Notes: generated by a model from the sequence alone, not told the origin. Shown: positions 1-8,855, numbered from the stretch's first letter. The stretch: DNA of 64,000 nucleotides from Acidimicrobiales bacterium (GCA_025351385.1 JANXWA010000021.1:1-64000); one strand, 5' to 3'. Program-made: numbers and translations.

Positions 1-208
1 ATTGGACACCCCGCGACGAGGGCAAAAACGGCCACAAGGGAGAGTGAACCACGCCGCACGACGTCAGTATGTCACCAAACATGTCTAACTACCCGAGCTG
101 GAACCTATACAAGTTTGTCTGCCGATCCTTCATCGAACTAATTGGGCCGCGCTTGGAACTCGTCCGAATGCACGCCTGCTGTTGGCACATTCAATCTCAG
201 TGTTGCCA

Positions 209-555
209 TCAGGCCTGATCTTCGTGGGCGACGTAGACCCAAGCCCGGCGCCCTGACGCCAGGGTTACTTCAATTCGGTGGTAATCGTCCACCTCGTACG
301 CATCGGCCGCTCGCATCTCGTCCGACGTGAGTTCGAGCACGAATCCGTCAACATCGTCGGCCGCATTCGCGGAGCGCCGGAAGATTGGGTGTTGGTCTGA
401 TCCGCTCGTCTCGATCACGTCAGGATCAGTGATCGTGATCGTTTCGATACGAAATCCGGTAGCACATGAGGATTTATCGGCAGGGCGCGGCCGAAATTCG
501 CTTCCTGAACTGTCGCCGACTGGAGGGTTCCATAGGAGAACAAGTACTCAGGCAT
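209..555 (-). pseudogene. Gamma-glutamylcyclotransferase/AIG2-like gene broken by a one-base frameshift
   Basis: Read on the minus strand from the ATG at 555, the frame opens with MPEYLFSYGTLQ, the glycine-rich substrate-loop signature of AIG2/gamma-glutamylcyclotransferase-like proteins, but it stops after about 45 codons. The rest (ELTSDEMRAADAYEVDDYHR, then GRRAWVYV) lies in another frame ending at 209. Adding one base near 456-457, where CTACCGGATTT would become CTACCGGGATTT, restores one frame of about 115 codons with the expected Leu-Pro-Gly-Phe join. So the gene is either truly inactivated or carries a sequencing error. The family includes enzymes of glutathione turnover and many uncharacterised members; the substrate here is unknown. 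Nothing convincing is seen at 1-208 or 556-664. Confidence 0.7.
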
Positions 556-664
556 GGGCCGAGCCTACCCACGGGCTGCGCTCACTAATTCGGTGAAGAA
601 ACGACAGGAACTCGGTTCTCGATGAGGTCTCGGACGACAACGTTGTAAATCTGTCAACACTCGG

Positions 665-737
665 TGGAGGTGATGGGATTCGAACCCACTGCCTCTACAT
701 TGCGAACGTAGCGCTCTACCAATTGAGCTACACCCCC
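665..737 (-). tRNA. tRNA-Ala, anticodon CGC
   Basis: The reverse complement folds as a 73-nt cloverleaf. The acceptor stem is GGGGGTG/CACCTCC, the D arm is GCTC...GAGC, the anticodon loop is TTCGCAA (anticodon CGC), and the T loop is TTCGAAT. The third acceptor pair is G3:U70, the classic alanine identity element, and the discriminator base is A. The 3' CCA is not encoded. It lies 15 bp downstream of the SepX-like gene on the same strand and may share its transcript. Confidence 0.95.
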
Positions 738-752
738 GAAGAGGCTCTAACT

Positions 753-1517
753 TTAGCCGAACGCTCGCGATTGCGGTTCGCGCTGCCAGCGCACGTCACT
801 GTCGGGCTCGTAGAACTCCGACCGGTACTCGTCCTCATACTGCTCGGGGTACTCGTCGTAGAGGGGCTGGACAGTGGCGAGCGACCGGCGTTGGGGCAGG
901 TGCAGCGGGAGCGACGACTCGTGGAGGTACCCCTGGCTGACCGAGTAGAGGGCGAGGGCGACGAAGGCGACGACGCCCACCCACAGGACGAGGGCGAGGT
1001 CCATCACGGGTGAGAAGCCCGAGATGAAGGCCATGGCCGTCATCACGACGGCCGCGAGCACGAGTCGGCTGAACATCATCCGGCGCTGCGACCTCATCGA
1101 GCGGCGACGGATCGGCGGCTCGTACTCGTAGCGGGCGGTTGGCGTGTGGGGCGCCGACGAGTAGGCGGCGGCGTAGCGGTTCGCCGGCGCTTGGCGAGTG
1201 CCCGGTCCGTCGTCGTAGTCGTAGTCCTCGCTCCACTCGTCCCACGAGTTGCGCGACTCGAGTGAGCGGTAGGTGTCATCGGCATGAACGACCGTCAGAC
1301 GGGGTCGACGGGGCGAATCAGGGCCGCCGAACGAGGGGAGCTCGTCGGGCTGGTCCAGGCGATGGGCCGGCGGGACGGTGTACTCCTGGCGGCTCAGGAC
1401 CTGGTGCTCGGCGTGGAACGACTCGATCGAGCGCTCGGTGCCGTTCTCACGGAACCGTCGCACCACCGTGGGCGCCAGCAGCGCCACCCAGAAGAGGGCG
1501 AGGATTATCAGGAGCAT
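753..1517 (-). CDS. SepX/GlpR-like divisome-associated membrane protein (putative)
   Basis: From the ATG at 1517 this is a 254-aa protein. It has an N-terminal membrane helix (MLLIILALFWVALLAPTVV), a long charged linker rich in Asp, Tyr, Arg and Pro, and then two hydrophobic segments at roughly residues 147-192. The tail is acidic and Tyr-rich. An N-terminal helix followed by RRFRENG, a polar linker and a C-terminal membrane pair matches the layout of actinobacterial SepX/GlpR proteins, which work with FtsZ and SepF in division. That assignment rests on architecture and start-region resemblance, so it is tentative. A longer frame runs upstream to 1613, but the hydrophobic N-terminus favours the ATG at 1517. 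Confidence 0.5.
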   Translation of the reverse strand: MLLIILALFWVALLAPTVVRRFRENGTERSIESFHAEHQVLSRQEYTVPPAHRLDQPDELPSFGGPDSPRRPRLTVVHADDTYRSLESRNSWDEWSEDYDYDDGPGTRQAPANRYAAAYSSAPHTPTARYEYEPPIRRRSMRSQRRMMFSRLVLAAVVMTAMAFISGFSPVMDLALVLWVGVVAFVALALYSVSQGYLHESSLPLHLPQRRSLATVQPLYDEYPEQYEDEYRSEFYEPDSDVRWQREPQSRAFG

Positions 1518-1591
1518 TCGCACGACCCCATTGCACGCCACGTTGACATTGCAGTCAAAGATACAAGGATGTTGCCTTTTTTTGGTGGATA

Positions 1592-2269
1592 TCAGGCCTC
1601 GTGGAGGCCACACTCCTCTTTGTCAACACCAACCCAACGACCCGACCTGCGGTCGCCCGGGACCTGCGGCTTCTCGGTCATCGCGGCACACCCGATCGAC
1701 GCGTAGCCCTGCGCCCACAGTGGGTGCTCGGGCAGGCCGTTCGATCTCAGGTAGTACGCGACGTCGTCGTCGCTCCAGGTCGCCAGCGGGTTGACCTTGA
1801 CCAAGTCGAATTTCTCATCCCACATCAGGGTTTTCATATTCGCACGGGTCGGGGCGTCGGCGCGCTTCACCGATGTGATCCAGGCGCTTCGTCCGGCCAG
1901 TGCCCGGCCGAGCGGCGCGACCTTGCGCAACTCGCAACAGCGCTCGGTGCCGCACGGCCACTCGTCGGCTTCCGGCCCCGGAACCGTGCGCGTCATGTTG
2001 AGCGACCACTCGCGCTCGATGCGCGACGCGAACTCGAGGGTCTCATCGAAGTGGCCCCGCGTGTCGAGGAAGATGACCTCGGTCGACGGGCGCTGCTGAT
2101 GGACCATGTGCAAGAGCGCCACGTCCTCGAAGGAGCAGGCCATCGCGACGTCGCCGTCGAAGCGCGCGAAGGTCCATTCAAGTATCTCGAGCGGCGTGGA
2201 ACGCTCGAAGCGGTCATTCACTGCGCTCAGCTGTTCGAGCAGCGCGGGGGTGGGGGCAATCACGGTCAT
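1592..2269 (-). CDS. cysH: Thioredoxin-dependent adenylyl-sulfate (APS) reductase CysH
   Basis: A 225-aa PP-loop reductase that reduces adenylyl sulfate to sulfite and AMP in assimilatory sulfate reduction. The core segment MACSFEDVALLHMV, the pair in GTERCCELRKVAPL and the C-terminal catalytic ECGLH are all present. The CC pair plus GYASIGC is typical of iron-sulfur APS reductases rather than PAPS reductases, which fits the absence of cysC here. The second cluster pair, normally CxxC, reads Cys-Ala-Ala-Met, so one of four expected [4Fe-4S] ligands is missing. It is divergent from cysDN across a 65-bp gap, so the two units can be co-regulated. Assignment is secure; cluster status is uncertain. 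Confidence 0.92.
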   Translation of the reverse strand: MTVIAPTPALLEQLSAVNDRFERSTPLEILEWTFARFDGDVAMACSFEDVALLHMVHQQRPSTEVIFLDTRGHFDETLEFASRIEREWSLNMTRTVPGPEADEWPCGTERCCELRKVAPLGRALAGRSAWITSVKRADAPTRANMKTLMWDEKFDLVKVNPLATWSDDDVAYYLRSNGLPEHPLWAQGYASIGCAAMTEKPQVPGDRRSGRWVGVDKEECGLHEA

Positions 2270-2289
2270 TCCCAGCGAAGTCTAAGGGA

Positions 2290-2318
2290 ATTCTCCATGG
2301 AATCACATTCTCCAGTGG
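2290..2318. promoter_or_regulatory. Direct repeat in the cysH/cysD divergent promoter region
   Basis: The 65-bp gap between cysH and cysD holds ATTCTCCATGG at 2290-2300 and ATTCTCCAGTGG at 2307-2318, two near-identical copies 17 bp apart, start to start. The first copy is part of a longer inverted element around TCCATGGA. The placement suits a regulator controlling both sulfur-assimilation units. No known operator was matched, so the role is inferred. Confidence 0.35.
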
Positions 2319-2334
2319 TTTACTAGGATATTTA

Positions 2335-3273
2335 ATGACCCAACGGACCATGACCACGACTCCCCTGCGCCCCTCGCACGCCACCGACCATCTCGACCTG
2401 CTCGAGTCCCACGCCATCTTCATCCTGCGCGAGGTGGTGGCCGAATGCGAACGGCCGGTGCTGCTCTTCTCGGGCGGCAAGGACTCGGCGGTGCTGCTGC
2501 ACCTCGCTGTCAAGGCCTTCGCGCCCCAGCAGCTCCCTTTCCCGGTGATGCACATCGACACCGGCCAGAACTTCCCCGAGGTCCTCGCCTTTCGCGACGC
2601 CACCGTGGCCGAGATTGGCGCACGCCTCGTGGTGGCGAAGGTCCAGGACACCATCGACCAGGGCAAGGTCGTCGACCCGGGACTCCTCGGCTCACGCAAT
2701 CGACTCCAGACCGTGACGCTGCTCGACGCGATCAACGACAACATCTTCGACGCGGCCTTCGGCGGAGCGCGCCGCGACGAGGACAAGGCCCGGGCGAAGG
2801 AGCGCATCCTCTCGTTCCGCGACACCTTCGGCCAGTGGGATCCGCGCCAGCAGCGTCCCGAGCTCTGGCAGCTCTACCAGGGGAAGGTCAATCCCGGCGA
2901 GCACGTTCGCGCCTTCCCCCTGTCGGACTGGACCGAGCTCGACATCTGGCAGTACATCGAGCGCGAGAAGATGGCGCTGCCCACGATCTACTTCGCCCAC
3001 GAGCGCGACGTCGTGAAGCGCGATGGCATGTGGCTGGCCGTCGGCCCGTTCGTCGAGCCGCGCGAGGACGAGCCGATCGAGCGACTCACCGTGCGCTTCC
3101 GCACGGTGGGCGACGCCAACTGCACGGGCGCCGTGCTGTCGGACGCCGACACTCTCGAGGCGATCATCGACGAGATCACCCTCGCCAACGTCTCCGAGCG
3201 GGGCGCGACCCGGGCGGACGACAAGTTTTCCGAGACGGCGATGGAAGACCGCAAGCGCGAAGGGTATTTCTAG
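2335..3273 (+). CDS. cysD: Sulfate adenylyltransferase subunit 2 (ATP sulfurylase small subunit) CysD
   Basis: A 312-aa member of the PP-loop ATP pyrophosphatase family that forms adenylyl sulfate from ATP and sulfate together with the GTPase CysN. The PP-loop motif LLFSGGKDSAV is near residue 45, followed by HIDTGQNFPEV and the family tail EDRKREGYF. Length matches the usual 300-310 residues. Start choice is between the ATG at 2335 (AGGATATTTA upstream) and an in-frame ATG at 2350. The stop is one base before the cysN start, so the pair is translationally coupled. Confidence 0.97.
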   Translation: MTQRTMTTTPLRPSHATDHLDLLESHAIFILREVVAECERPVLLFSGGKDSAVLLHLAVKAFAPQQLPFPVMHIDTGQNFPEVLAFRDATVAEIGARLVVAKVQDTIDQGKVVDPGLLGSRNRLQTVTLLDAINDNIFDAAFGGARRDEDKARAKERILSFRDTFGQWDPRQQRPELWQLYQGKVNPGEHVRAFPLSDWTELDIWQYIEREKMALPTIYFAHERDVVKRDGMWLAVGPFVEPREDEPIERLTVRFRTVGDANCTGAVLSDADTLEAIIDEITLANVSERGATRADDKFSETAMEDRKREGYF

Positions 3274-3274
3274 G

Positions 3275-4534
3275 ATGCTCGTCGTTGCGAAGGACCTCCT
3301 GCGACTGGCGACGATCGGCTCGGTCGACGACGGCAAGTCGACACTGATCGGACGGCTCCTCGTCGACACCCGCCAGCTCTTCGACGACCAGTTGGACGCG
3401 GTCGCCGCCGCGTCGGAGAAGCGCGGCGTCGGGGACCTCGACCTCAGCTTCGTCACCGACGGGCTGCGCGCCGAGCGTGAGCAGGGCATCACCATCGACG
3501 TCGCCTACCGCTACGCCACGACTCCCACACGCAAGTTCATCATCGCCGACTGCCCGGGCCATGTTCAGTACACCGGCAACATGGCGACCGGCGCCTCCAC
3601 CGCCGACCTCGCCCTCGTGGTGCTCGACGTGGCGTCCGGTCTGAAGGAGCAGACCCGTCGGCACCTCTGCATCGCGGCCCTGCTCGGGGTGCGCTCGATC
3701 ATCGTGGCCGTGAACAAGATGGACGCCGTCGACTGGTCCCAGACGGCCTTCCAACGGGTCGTCGACGAGATCCAGACCCTGTCGCGCCAGCTCGGCTTCA
3801 AGAAGGTGCACATCATCCCGATCTCGGCGCTGCTCGGCGACAACGTCGTCGAGACGTCGTCGAACCTCCCCTGGTACGAGGGGCCGTCGGTCCTCGAGGC
3901 CCTCGAGAGCTCGGAGGCCGGCGCGTGGGAGCACACGAATACCCAAGGGGCCCGCCTCCCGATCCAGTGGGTGCTGCGCCAGCCCGGGGGCGGACGAACC
4001 TACGCGGGGATGGTCTGCGGGGACACCCTGCACGTGGGCGACCGAGTGACCCTGCTGCCCGCCAACATCGAGACGACGATCACCGGTCTCAACTTCGGCG
4101 GCGAGGCGATCGACGAGGCGACCGTGGGACTGGCCGCCGACGTCGCGCTGGCGGCCGAGACCAATGCCGGGCGCGGCGACATGATCGTGACCTCGCCGCT
4201 GCCTCAGGTCGCCAACGAGATCCACACGACGATCTGCTGGTTCGGCGAGAGACCGCTCCACGTCGGCCAACGCCTTCGCATGAAGCACACGACGAAGGTC
4301 TCACCCGTTCGGGTGAAGACGATCAACGGGGTCATCGACATCGAGAAGCTCGACGTCGACGAGTCCACCTCGCTCGCGACCAACGAGATCGGGCTCGCCA
4401 CATTGAACACCGCCGACCTGATGGTCGTCGACGACTACCGATCGAACCGCGTCACCGGAAGCTTCGTGCTGATCGACGAGGCCACCAACGCCACCGTCGC
4501 GGCCGGCATGGTCGGGCGGGCTTCGTTCCTCTAG
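3275..4534 (+). CDS. cysN: Sulfate adenylyltransferase subunit 1 (regulatory GTPase) CysN
   Basis: From the ATG at 3275, one base after the cysD stop, this encodes 419 residues. The GTPase motifs are GSVDDGKSTLIGRL (G1, near residue 15), DCPGHVQYTGN (G3) and NKMD (G4), followed by EF-Tu-like beta-barrel domains. It couples GTP hydrolysis to APS synthesis by CysD. There is no APS kinase (CysC) fusion at the C-terminus, in keeping with APS being reduced directly by CysH. The frame is open for 84 codons upstream of the start, but that part overlaps cysD and is unrelated. It ends 2 bp from the convergent gene that stops at 4537. Confidence 0.96.
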   Translation: MLVVAKDLLRLATIGSVDDGKSTLIGRLLVDTRQLFDDQLDAVAAASEKRGVGDLDLSFVTDGLRAEREQGITIDVAYRYATTPTRKFIIADCPGHVQYTGNMATGASTADLALVVLDVASGLKEQTRRHLCIAALLGVRSIIVAVNKMDAVDWSQTAFQRVVDEIQTLSRQLGFKKVHIIPISALLGDNVVETSSNLPWYEGPSVLEALESSEAGAWEHTNTQGARLPIQWVLRQPGGGRTYAGMVCGDTLHVGDRVTLLPANIETTITGLNFGGEAIDEATVGLAADVALAAETNAGRGDMIVTSPLPQVANEIHTTICWFGERPLHVGQRLRMKHTTKVSPVRVKTINGVIDIEKLDVDESTSLATNEIGLATLNTADLMVVDDYRSNRVTGSFVLIDEATNATVAAGMVGRASFL

Positions 4535-4536
4535 CT

Positions 4537-4989
4537 CTAGAACTGGACCAGCATCGCGACGAGTGCGACGCCAATCAGCCCCAGCAGCACGTCGACCGAC
4601 CTCACCAACTGACGGCCCCGGTCGGGTGACGCCAACCCGTGGTGGGCGATCGTGTCGGCCACGACCCGCTCGAGCGGCAGCGTCCTCGCCTCGAGGTGCC
4701 CGGCGGCGGCAAGGTAGCAGAGCAGCCCGACTCCGATCCAGGGCCGCGACAGTGACACCGAGCTGTCGCCGCTGAGCGACAGCACGAACCCGGTCGCCGG
4801 CAGCACGTGCACGACGCGTGCCGCCCAGTTGCGCCGCTCCGGGAAGCGGCGGAGCTGTTGGTCGGCGTCGGCGCCGCGCAGCACCGCGACGGCCGAGAAC
4901 CTCATCGTGATCAGCACGACCAGCGTGGCGATCGCCGCCAGGATGTGCACGAGGAAGACGAGGTCGTAGGCGACCGAGGCGGCGATCAC
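4537..4989 (-). CDS. Four-helix integral membrane protein, function unknown
   Basis: Starting at GTG 4989, which overlaps the meaB stop as GTGA, this is a 150-aa protein with about four membrane helices. The first segment is DLVFLVHILAAIATLVVLIT and the last is LLGLIGVALVAMLVQF. The general pattern recalls DUF2269-like small membrane proteins, but I see no functional motif. Translational coupling to meaB and murA suggests only that it is expressed with them. A longer upstream frame lies inside meaB and is Arg-rich, so it was not used. Confidence 0.7.
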   Translation of the reverse strand: MIAASVAYDLVFLVHILAAIATLVVLITMRFSAVAVLRGADADQQLRRFPERRNWAARVVHVLPATGFVLSLSGDSSVSLSRPWIGVGLLCYLAAAGHLEARTLPLERVVADTIAHHGLASPDRGRQLVRSVDVLLGLIGVALVAMLVQF

Positions 4990-5948
4990 TGGTCGTCCAG
5001 CAGGGCCTGTGCGGCCCGGTAGGGGTCGGTCGAGCCGGCGAGCAGTGCGCTCACCTGCTCCTCGTACGACTCGCCGTGCGCGAGCTCGCCGATCCGTGCT
5101 CGGACCATCGCCGCGATCACCTTGTCGAGCTCGGCGCGCATTCGCCGGCGGCGATGCTCCTCGAGGCGAGCGCCGCTGACGAACCGTCGATGATCGCCAA
5201 TGGCGTCCCAGAGCGCCTCGGTGCCCGTGTCGGAGGTGGCGACGGTCTCGAGGATGGTCGGTCGCCACTCCTTCGCGCCGCCCAGGTCGAGCATCTGCTC
5301 GAGGTCACGTCGGGTTTCGCGCACGCCGGCCCGATCGGCCTTGTTGATGACGAAGATGTCGGCGACCTCGAGCAGCCCGGCCTTGTTGGCCTGCATGGCG
5401 TCGCCCCAGCCCGGGTTGGTGACCACGATGGTCGTGTCGGCGGCCGAAGCGATCTCCACCTCCATCTGACCGACGCCGACGGTCTCGACCATCACGAGGC
5501 GGAAGTTCGCGGCGCCGAAGACCCGCACGGCGTCCGGTACGGCCAATGAGAGCCCGCCGAGGTGGCCGCGCGTCGCCATCGAACGGATGAAGACGTGGTC
5601 GTTGGTGGCGTGGTCCTGCATCCGGATGCGGTCGCCGAGGATCGCCCCTCCGGTGAAGGGAGAGCTCGGGTCGACGCAGAGCACGCCGACCTCGTCGAAG
5701 TCGGCCGTCCCGTCGAACGAGCCCCGCTTGAGGGCCGTCGTGATCAGCTGGTCGGTGAGGGTCGACTTGCCGGCGCCCGGCGGACCGGTGAGACCGACGA
5801 CGTACGGGGCCGGAGCCGCGTAGGCGAGCGCTGCCGTGGCCAGTTGGGCCGATCCGCCCGACTCCACGTAGGTGAGAAGTCGCGCGAGCGCCGTGCGCGA
5901 GCCCACGCGCGCCAGGCCGACCAGTTCGGCGGGGTCGCGCGGAATCAT
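4986..5948 (-). CDS. meaB: Methylmalonyl-CoA mutase-associated GTPase MeaB
   Basis: A 320-aa P-loop GTPase of the MeaB/ArgK family (G3E group), which guards loading and repair of the adenosylcobalamin cofactor of methylmalonyl-CoA mutase or related mutases. The Walker A motif GLTGPPGAGKST lies near residue 53, then VLCVDPSSPF with the conserved acidic residue, ETVGVGQMEVE (G3) and FVINKADRAG (G4). It overlaps murA upstream by 4 nt and the membrane protein downstream by 4 nt. No mutase gene is in the window, but a B12-riboswitch-controlled transporter is, consistent with a B12-dependent mutase elsewhere. Confidence 0.93.
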   Translation of the reverse strand: MIPRDPAELVGLARVGSRTALARLLTYVESGGSAQLATAALAYAAPAPYVVGLTGPPGAGKSTLTDQLITTALKRGSFDGTADFDEVGVLCVDPSSPFTGGAILGDRIRMQDHATNDHVFIRSMATRGHLGGLSLAVPDAVRVFGAANFRLVMVETVGVGQMEVEIASAADTTIVVTNPGWGDAMQANKAGLLEVADIFVINKADRAGVRETRRDLEQMLDLGGAKEWRPTILETVATSDTGTEALWDAIGDHRRFVSGARLEEHRRRRMRAELDKVIAAMVRARIGELAHGESYEEQVSALLAGSTDPYRAAQALLDDQ

Positions 5949-7210
5949 TGTGTCCGCTCGATGTTGGCGCCGAGACCCTGGAGCCGGCCGACGAAGTCCT
6001 CGTAGCCGCGGTCCACGTGCTCCAATCCCGCGACGGTCGTCTCGCCTTCGGCCACGAGCCCCGCGAGGACCAGTGCGGCTGCGGCGCGGATGTCGGTGGC
6101 GCGCACGGTCGTCCCGACGAGTCGCTCAACGCCTCGGATCATGGCGTGATGCCCCTCGGTCGTGATGCTGGCGCCCATTCGCACCAGCTCGTCGACGTAG
6201 CGAAAGCGGCCGACGAAGAGGTTCTCCGTCACGACCGAGACTCCGTCGGCCACGCTGAGCATGGTCGTGATGAGCGGCTTGTAGTCGGTCGCGACCCCCG
6301 GGAACGGCAGGGTGGCGACGTCACAGGCGTGCAGTTGACTCGGCCCCTGGGCGAGGATGCCGGGTCCGGTGAGGTCGAGCTCGGCGCCCATCGCCTGGAT
6401 CTTTCGCAGCAGCATCTCCATGTGCTCGGGGCGCGCGTCGAGAACCCGCACCCGGCCGCCGGTGATGAGGGCCGAGGCGAGGTACGTCGCCGACACGACC
6501 CGGTCGGTTACGACCTCGTGGGTCGCCGGTGCGAGCCGCTCGACGCCGTCGATGGTGAGCCGCGACGTGCCAAGCCCATCGATCTGGGCGCCCATAGCGA
6601 TCAACTGTCGGCCCAGGTCCTCCACCTCGGGCTCCCGTGCGGCGTTGTCGATTACCGAACGGCCGTCGGCGAGCACGCACGCCATCAAGAGATTGTCCGT
6701 GGCGGTGTGGCTGGGGTACTCGAGAGTGATCCGGGTCGCGCGCAGGCGGGGGCGGTCGGAGGAGGCGTGGATGGAGTTTCGGTCGTTGTGGAAGGTCGCG
6801 CCCATCGCGGTCAGCCCGTCGGTGTGGAAGTTGATCGGGCGCTGTCCGAAGTCGTCGCCGCCCGGCAGCGCCATGTTGGCCCGTCCGCAGCGCGCCAGCA
6901 GCGGTCCGAGGACCACAATGGAGGCGCGCATGGCCTCGAAGAGGTGGGCCGGGGCGACGGGGTTGATTTCATCGCAGTCGGGCACACCAATCAGGAGCTC
7001 GTGGTGCGCCGGTCGATCGACCGTGCAGCCCAGCGCCACGAGCAACTCACTCATCACCCTGACGTCGGTGATGTCCGGGACGTTGGTCAGGTGATGACGC
7101 CCGGTGGCGAGCAGACAGGCTGCCATCTGCTTCAGCACCGCGTTCTTGGCGCCGTGTGCGCGCACCTCGCCTTCGAGGGCTCCGGCCGGCTTCACCACGA
7201 GAGAGCTCAC
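5945..7210 (-). CDS. murA: UDP-N-acetylglucosamine 1-carboxyvinyltransferase MurA (Cys-to-Asp type)
   Basis: A 421-aa EPSP synthase-fold enzyme that transfers enolpyruvate from PEP to UDP-GlcNAc, the first committed step of peptidoglycan synthesis. The N-terminal segment [18 protein letters not shown] carries the conserved Lys-Asn. The active-site loop, usually GGCxIGARPVD, reads [11 protein letters not shown], so Asp replaces the catalytic Cys. The same change in mycobacterial and chlamydial MurA gives fosfomycin insensitivity. The start is GTG at 7210. The gene lies at the end of the conserved ATP-synthase neighbourhood, separated from atpC by the divergent glpX and CBS genes. Confidence 0.95.
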   Translation of the reverse strand: MSSLVVKPAGALEGEVRAHGAKNAVLKQMAACLLATGRHHLTNVPDITDVRVMSELLVALGCTVDRPAHHELLIGVPDCDEINPVAPAHLFEAMRASIVVLGPLLARCGRANMALPGGDDFGQRPINFHTDGLTAMGATFHNDRNSIHASSDRPRLRATRITLEYPSHTATDNLLMACVLADGRSVIDNAAREPEVEDLGRQLIAMGAQIDGLGTSRLTIDGVERLAPATHEVVTDRVVSATYLASALITGGRVRVLDARPEHMEMLLRKIQAMGAELDLTGPGILAQGPSQLHACDVATLPFPGVATDYKPLITTMLSVADGVSVVTENLFVGRFRYVDELVRMGASITTEGHHAMIRGVERLVGTTVRATDIRAAAALVLAGLVAEGETTVAGLEHVDRGYEDFVGRLQGLGANIERTQ

Positions 7211-7276
7211 CCCTCAAGTATTGCCGGTATCGCCCGCAGGGCGAGATTCCCGAGCGGGCACGGTGCGACCGCCGAG

Positions 7277-7282
7277 TACTCT
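7277..7282 (+). promoter_or_regulatory. Predicted -10 box of glpX (leaderless)
   Basis: TACTCT fits the TANNNT -10 consensus and ends exactly 6 nt before the GTG start at 7289, so transcription would begin at or near the start codon. There is no clear Shine-Dalgarno sequence. The same geometry recurs before five other genes here. Confidence 0.5.
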
Positions 7283-7288
7283 TTGACC

Positions 7289-8278
7289 GTGCAGCCACCA
7301 TCGAGGCCCGATCGCAATATCGCGCTCGAGATGATCCGTGTCACCGAGGCCGCGGCGATCGCAGCCGCCCGCTGGTCCGGACGGGGGGACAAGAACGCTG
7401 CCGACGGCGCCGCCGTCGACGCGATGCGCTTCGTGCTCGGCGCGGTCGCGATGGACGGCATCGTCGTCATCGGCGAGGGCGAGAAGGACGAAGCCCCGAT
7501 GCTCTACAACGGTGAGCACATCGGCGACGGCCGCCCTCCCCAGGTCGACATCGCCGTCGATCCCATTGACGGCACCCGCTTGACCGCCATGGGCCGCGAC
7601 GGCGCGATCTCGGTCATCGCGCTCTCCGAGCGCGGGACGATGTTCAATCCCGGTCCCTGCTTCTACATGAAGAAGGTGGCCGTGGGTCCGCGCGGACGTG
7701 GATCGGTCGACATCAACGCCTCGGCGACGGACAACCTCACGGAGCTCTCGAAGCGGCTGAAGAAGCCCGTCCAGGAACTCGGCGTCGTGATCCTCGACCG
7801 ACCGCGCCACACCGACCTGATCGCCGAGGTGCGAGAGGCCGGAGCGAGGGTGCTCTCGATCACCGACGGCGACGTCGCGGGCGCCATCGCCACCGGTTGG
7901 CCCAACTCGGGCGCCGACGTGCTCTTCGGGATCGGCGGCACGCCCGAAGGCGTTATCGCCGCGGCCGCCCTGAAGGGACTCGGCGGCGAGATCCAGGGCA
8001 TCTTGCACGCGTCGAGCGACGAGAAACGTCGAGAGGCCGAGGCCCTCGGCTACGACTTCACGCGCGTGCTCTCGACCGACGACCTCGTCGCGAGCGACAA
8101 CTGCTTCTTCTCCGCGACGGCCATCACCGACGGCGACTTCCTGCGCGGCGTGCGCTTCCACGACTTCGGCGCGACGACGCAGTCGATGGTGGTGCGATCG
8201 CGTTCGGGCACCGTGCGCACGATCGAGACGTTCCACCGGCACAACAAGCTCGAGGAGTTCACGTCCGCGGGCTTCTAA
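7289..8278 (+). CDS. glpX: Class II fructose-1,6-bisphosphatase GlpX
   Basis: 329 aa from the GTG at 7289; it hydrolyses fructose 1,6-bisphosphate in gluconeogenesis. Family signatures include the N-terminal [21 protein letters not shown], the metal-binding [12 protein letters not shown] and [10 protein letters not shown], and later [11 protein letters not shown] and GIGGTPEGV. Length matches GlpX-type enzymes (about 330 residues). The frame stays open far upstream to 5948, but that part is antisense to murA and is an artefact of high GC. It is divergent from murA with a 78-bp gap. Confidence 0.95.
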   Translation: MQPPSRPDRNIALEMIRVTEAAAIAAARWSGRGDKNAADGAAVDAMRFVLGAVAMDGIVVIGEGEKDEAPMLYNGEHIGDGRPPQVDIAVDPIDGTRLTAMGRDGAISVIALSERGTMFNPGPCFYMKKVAVGPRGRGSVDINASATDNLTELSKRLKKPVQELGVVILDRPRHTDLIAEVREAGARVLSITDGDVAGAIATGWPNSGADVLFGIGGTPEGVIAAAALKGLGGEIQGILHASSDEKRREAEALGYDFTRVLSTDDLVASDNCFFSATAITDGDFLRGVRFHDFGATTQSMVVRSRSGTVRTIETFHRHNKLEEFTSAGF

Positions 8279-8338
8279 GTCTCGTGAGAACTTTCACGAC
8301 GTGTGCGAAACCTTTATCCCGTTTTGCCACTTCCCATG

Positions 8339-8367
8339 TTGCGCCTTTAATGTCCTGCGCGTAAGGT
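8339..8367 (+). promoter_or_regulatory. Predicted promoter of the CBS-domain gene
   Basis: TTGCGC at 8339-8344 and TAAGGT at 8362-8367 are separated by 17 bp, a good vegetative promoter match. It implies a leader of about 45 nt before the ATG at 8420, which has its own AAGGAGAG ribosome binding site. Confidence 0.5.
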
Positions 8368-8419
8368 CCGACGTAGAACCGATGCAGTACTGTGGTCGGC
8401 GATTGAACAAGGAGAGAGC

Positions 8420-8851
8420 ATGCGAGTCTCGAATCTTCTGACCACCAAAGGTCGCGACGTTGCCACCATCTCCCAGGAGCGAACGGTCACCGACGCCCTG
8501 CAGGTCTTGAAGGAGCGCGGCATCGGAGCGCTCGTCGTGACCGGCCCGACGGCCCCGCTCGTTGGCATATTCAGCGAACGCGACATCGTGCGCGCCCTGG
8601 CCAGTCGGGGTGAGGGGGCCCTCCAGGCGAAGGTCTCCGAGCTGATGTCGACCGACGTCACCTCGTGCGTCGAGTCGACCACGGTGATCGAGCTGATGGG
8701 CCTGATGACCGAACGCCACATCCGCCACGTCCCCGTGGTCCAGGAGGGAAACCTGGTCGGGATGATCTCGATCGGCGACGTCGTGAAGGCCCGCTTCGAC
8801 GAGCTCGAGCACGAGAAGAAGGACTTGCTGGACTACGTCTCGTCCTGGTGA
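8420..8851 (+). CDS. Tandem CBS-domain protein
   Basis: A 143-aa protein made of two CBS motifs and little else. The first half contains LKERGIGALVV...LVGIFSERDIVRAL; the second contains MTERHIRHVPVV...LVGMISIGDVVKAR. A strong AAGGAGAGAGC ribosome binding site precedes the ATG. Such paired CBS modules bind adenylates as energy sensors; stand-alone forms such as mycobacterial Hrp1 have no settled biochemical role. It is convergent with atpC, with only 4 bp between the two stops. Confidence 0.85.
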   Translation: MRVSNLLTTKGRDVATISQERTVTDALQVLKERGIGALVVTGPTAPLVGIFSERDIVRALASRGEGALQAKVSELMSTDVTSCVESTTVIELMGLMTERHIRHVPVVQEGNLVGMISIGDVVKARFDELEHEKKDLLDYVSSW

Positions 8852-8855
8852 CGGG

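Noticed and set aside
5948-7288. Long plus-strand open frame joined to the front of glpX
   Set aside because: It is fully antisense to murA, rich in Arg, His and Gly, and has no recognisable domain; GlpX starts at 7289 with family-typical sequence.
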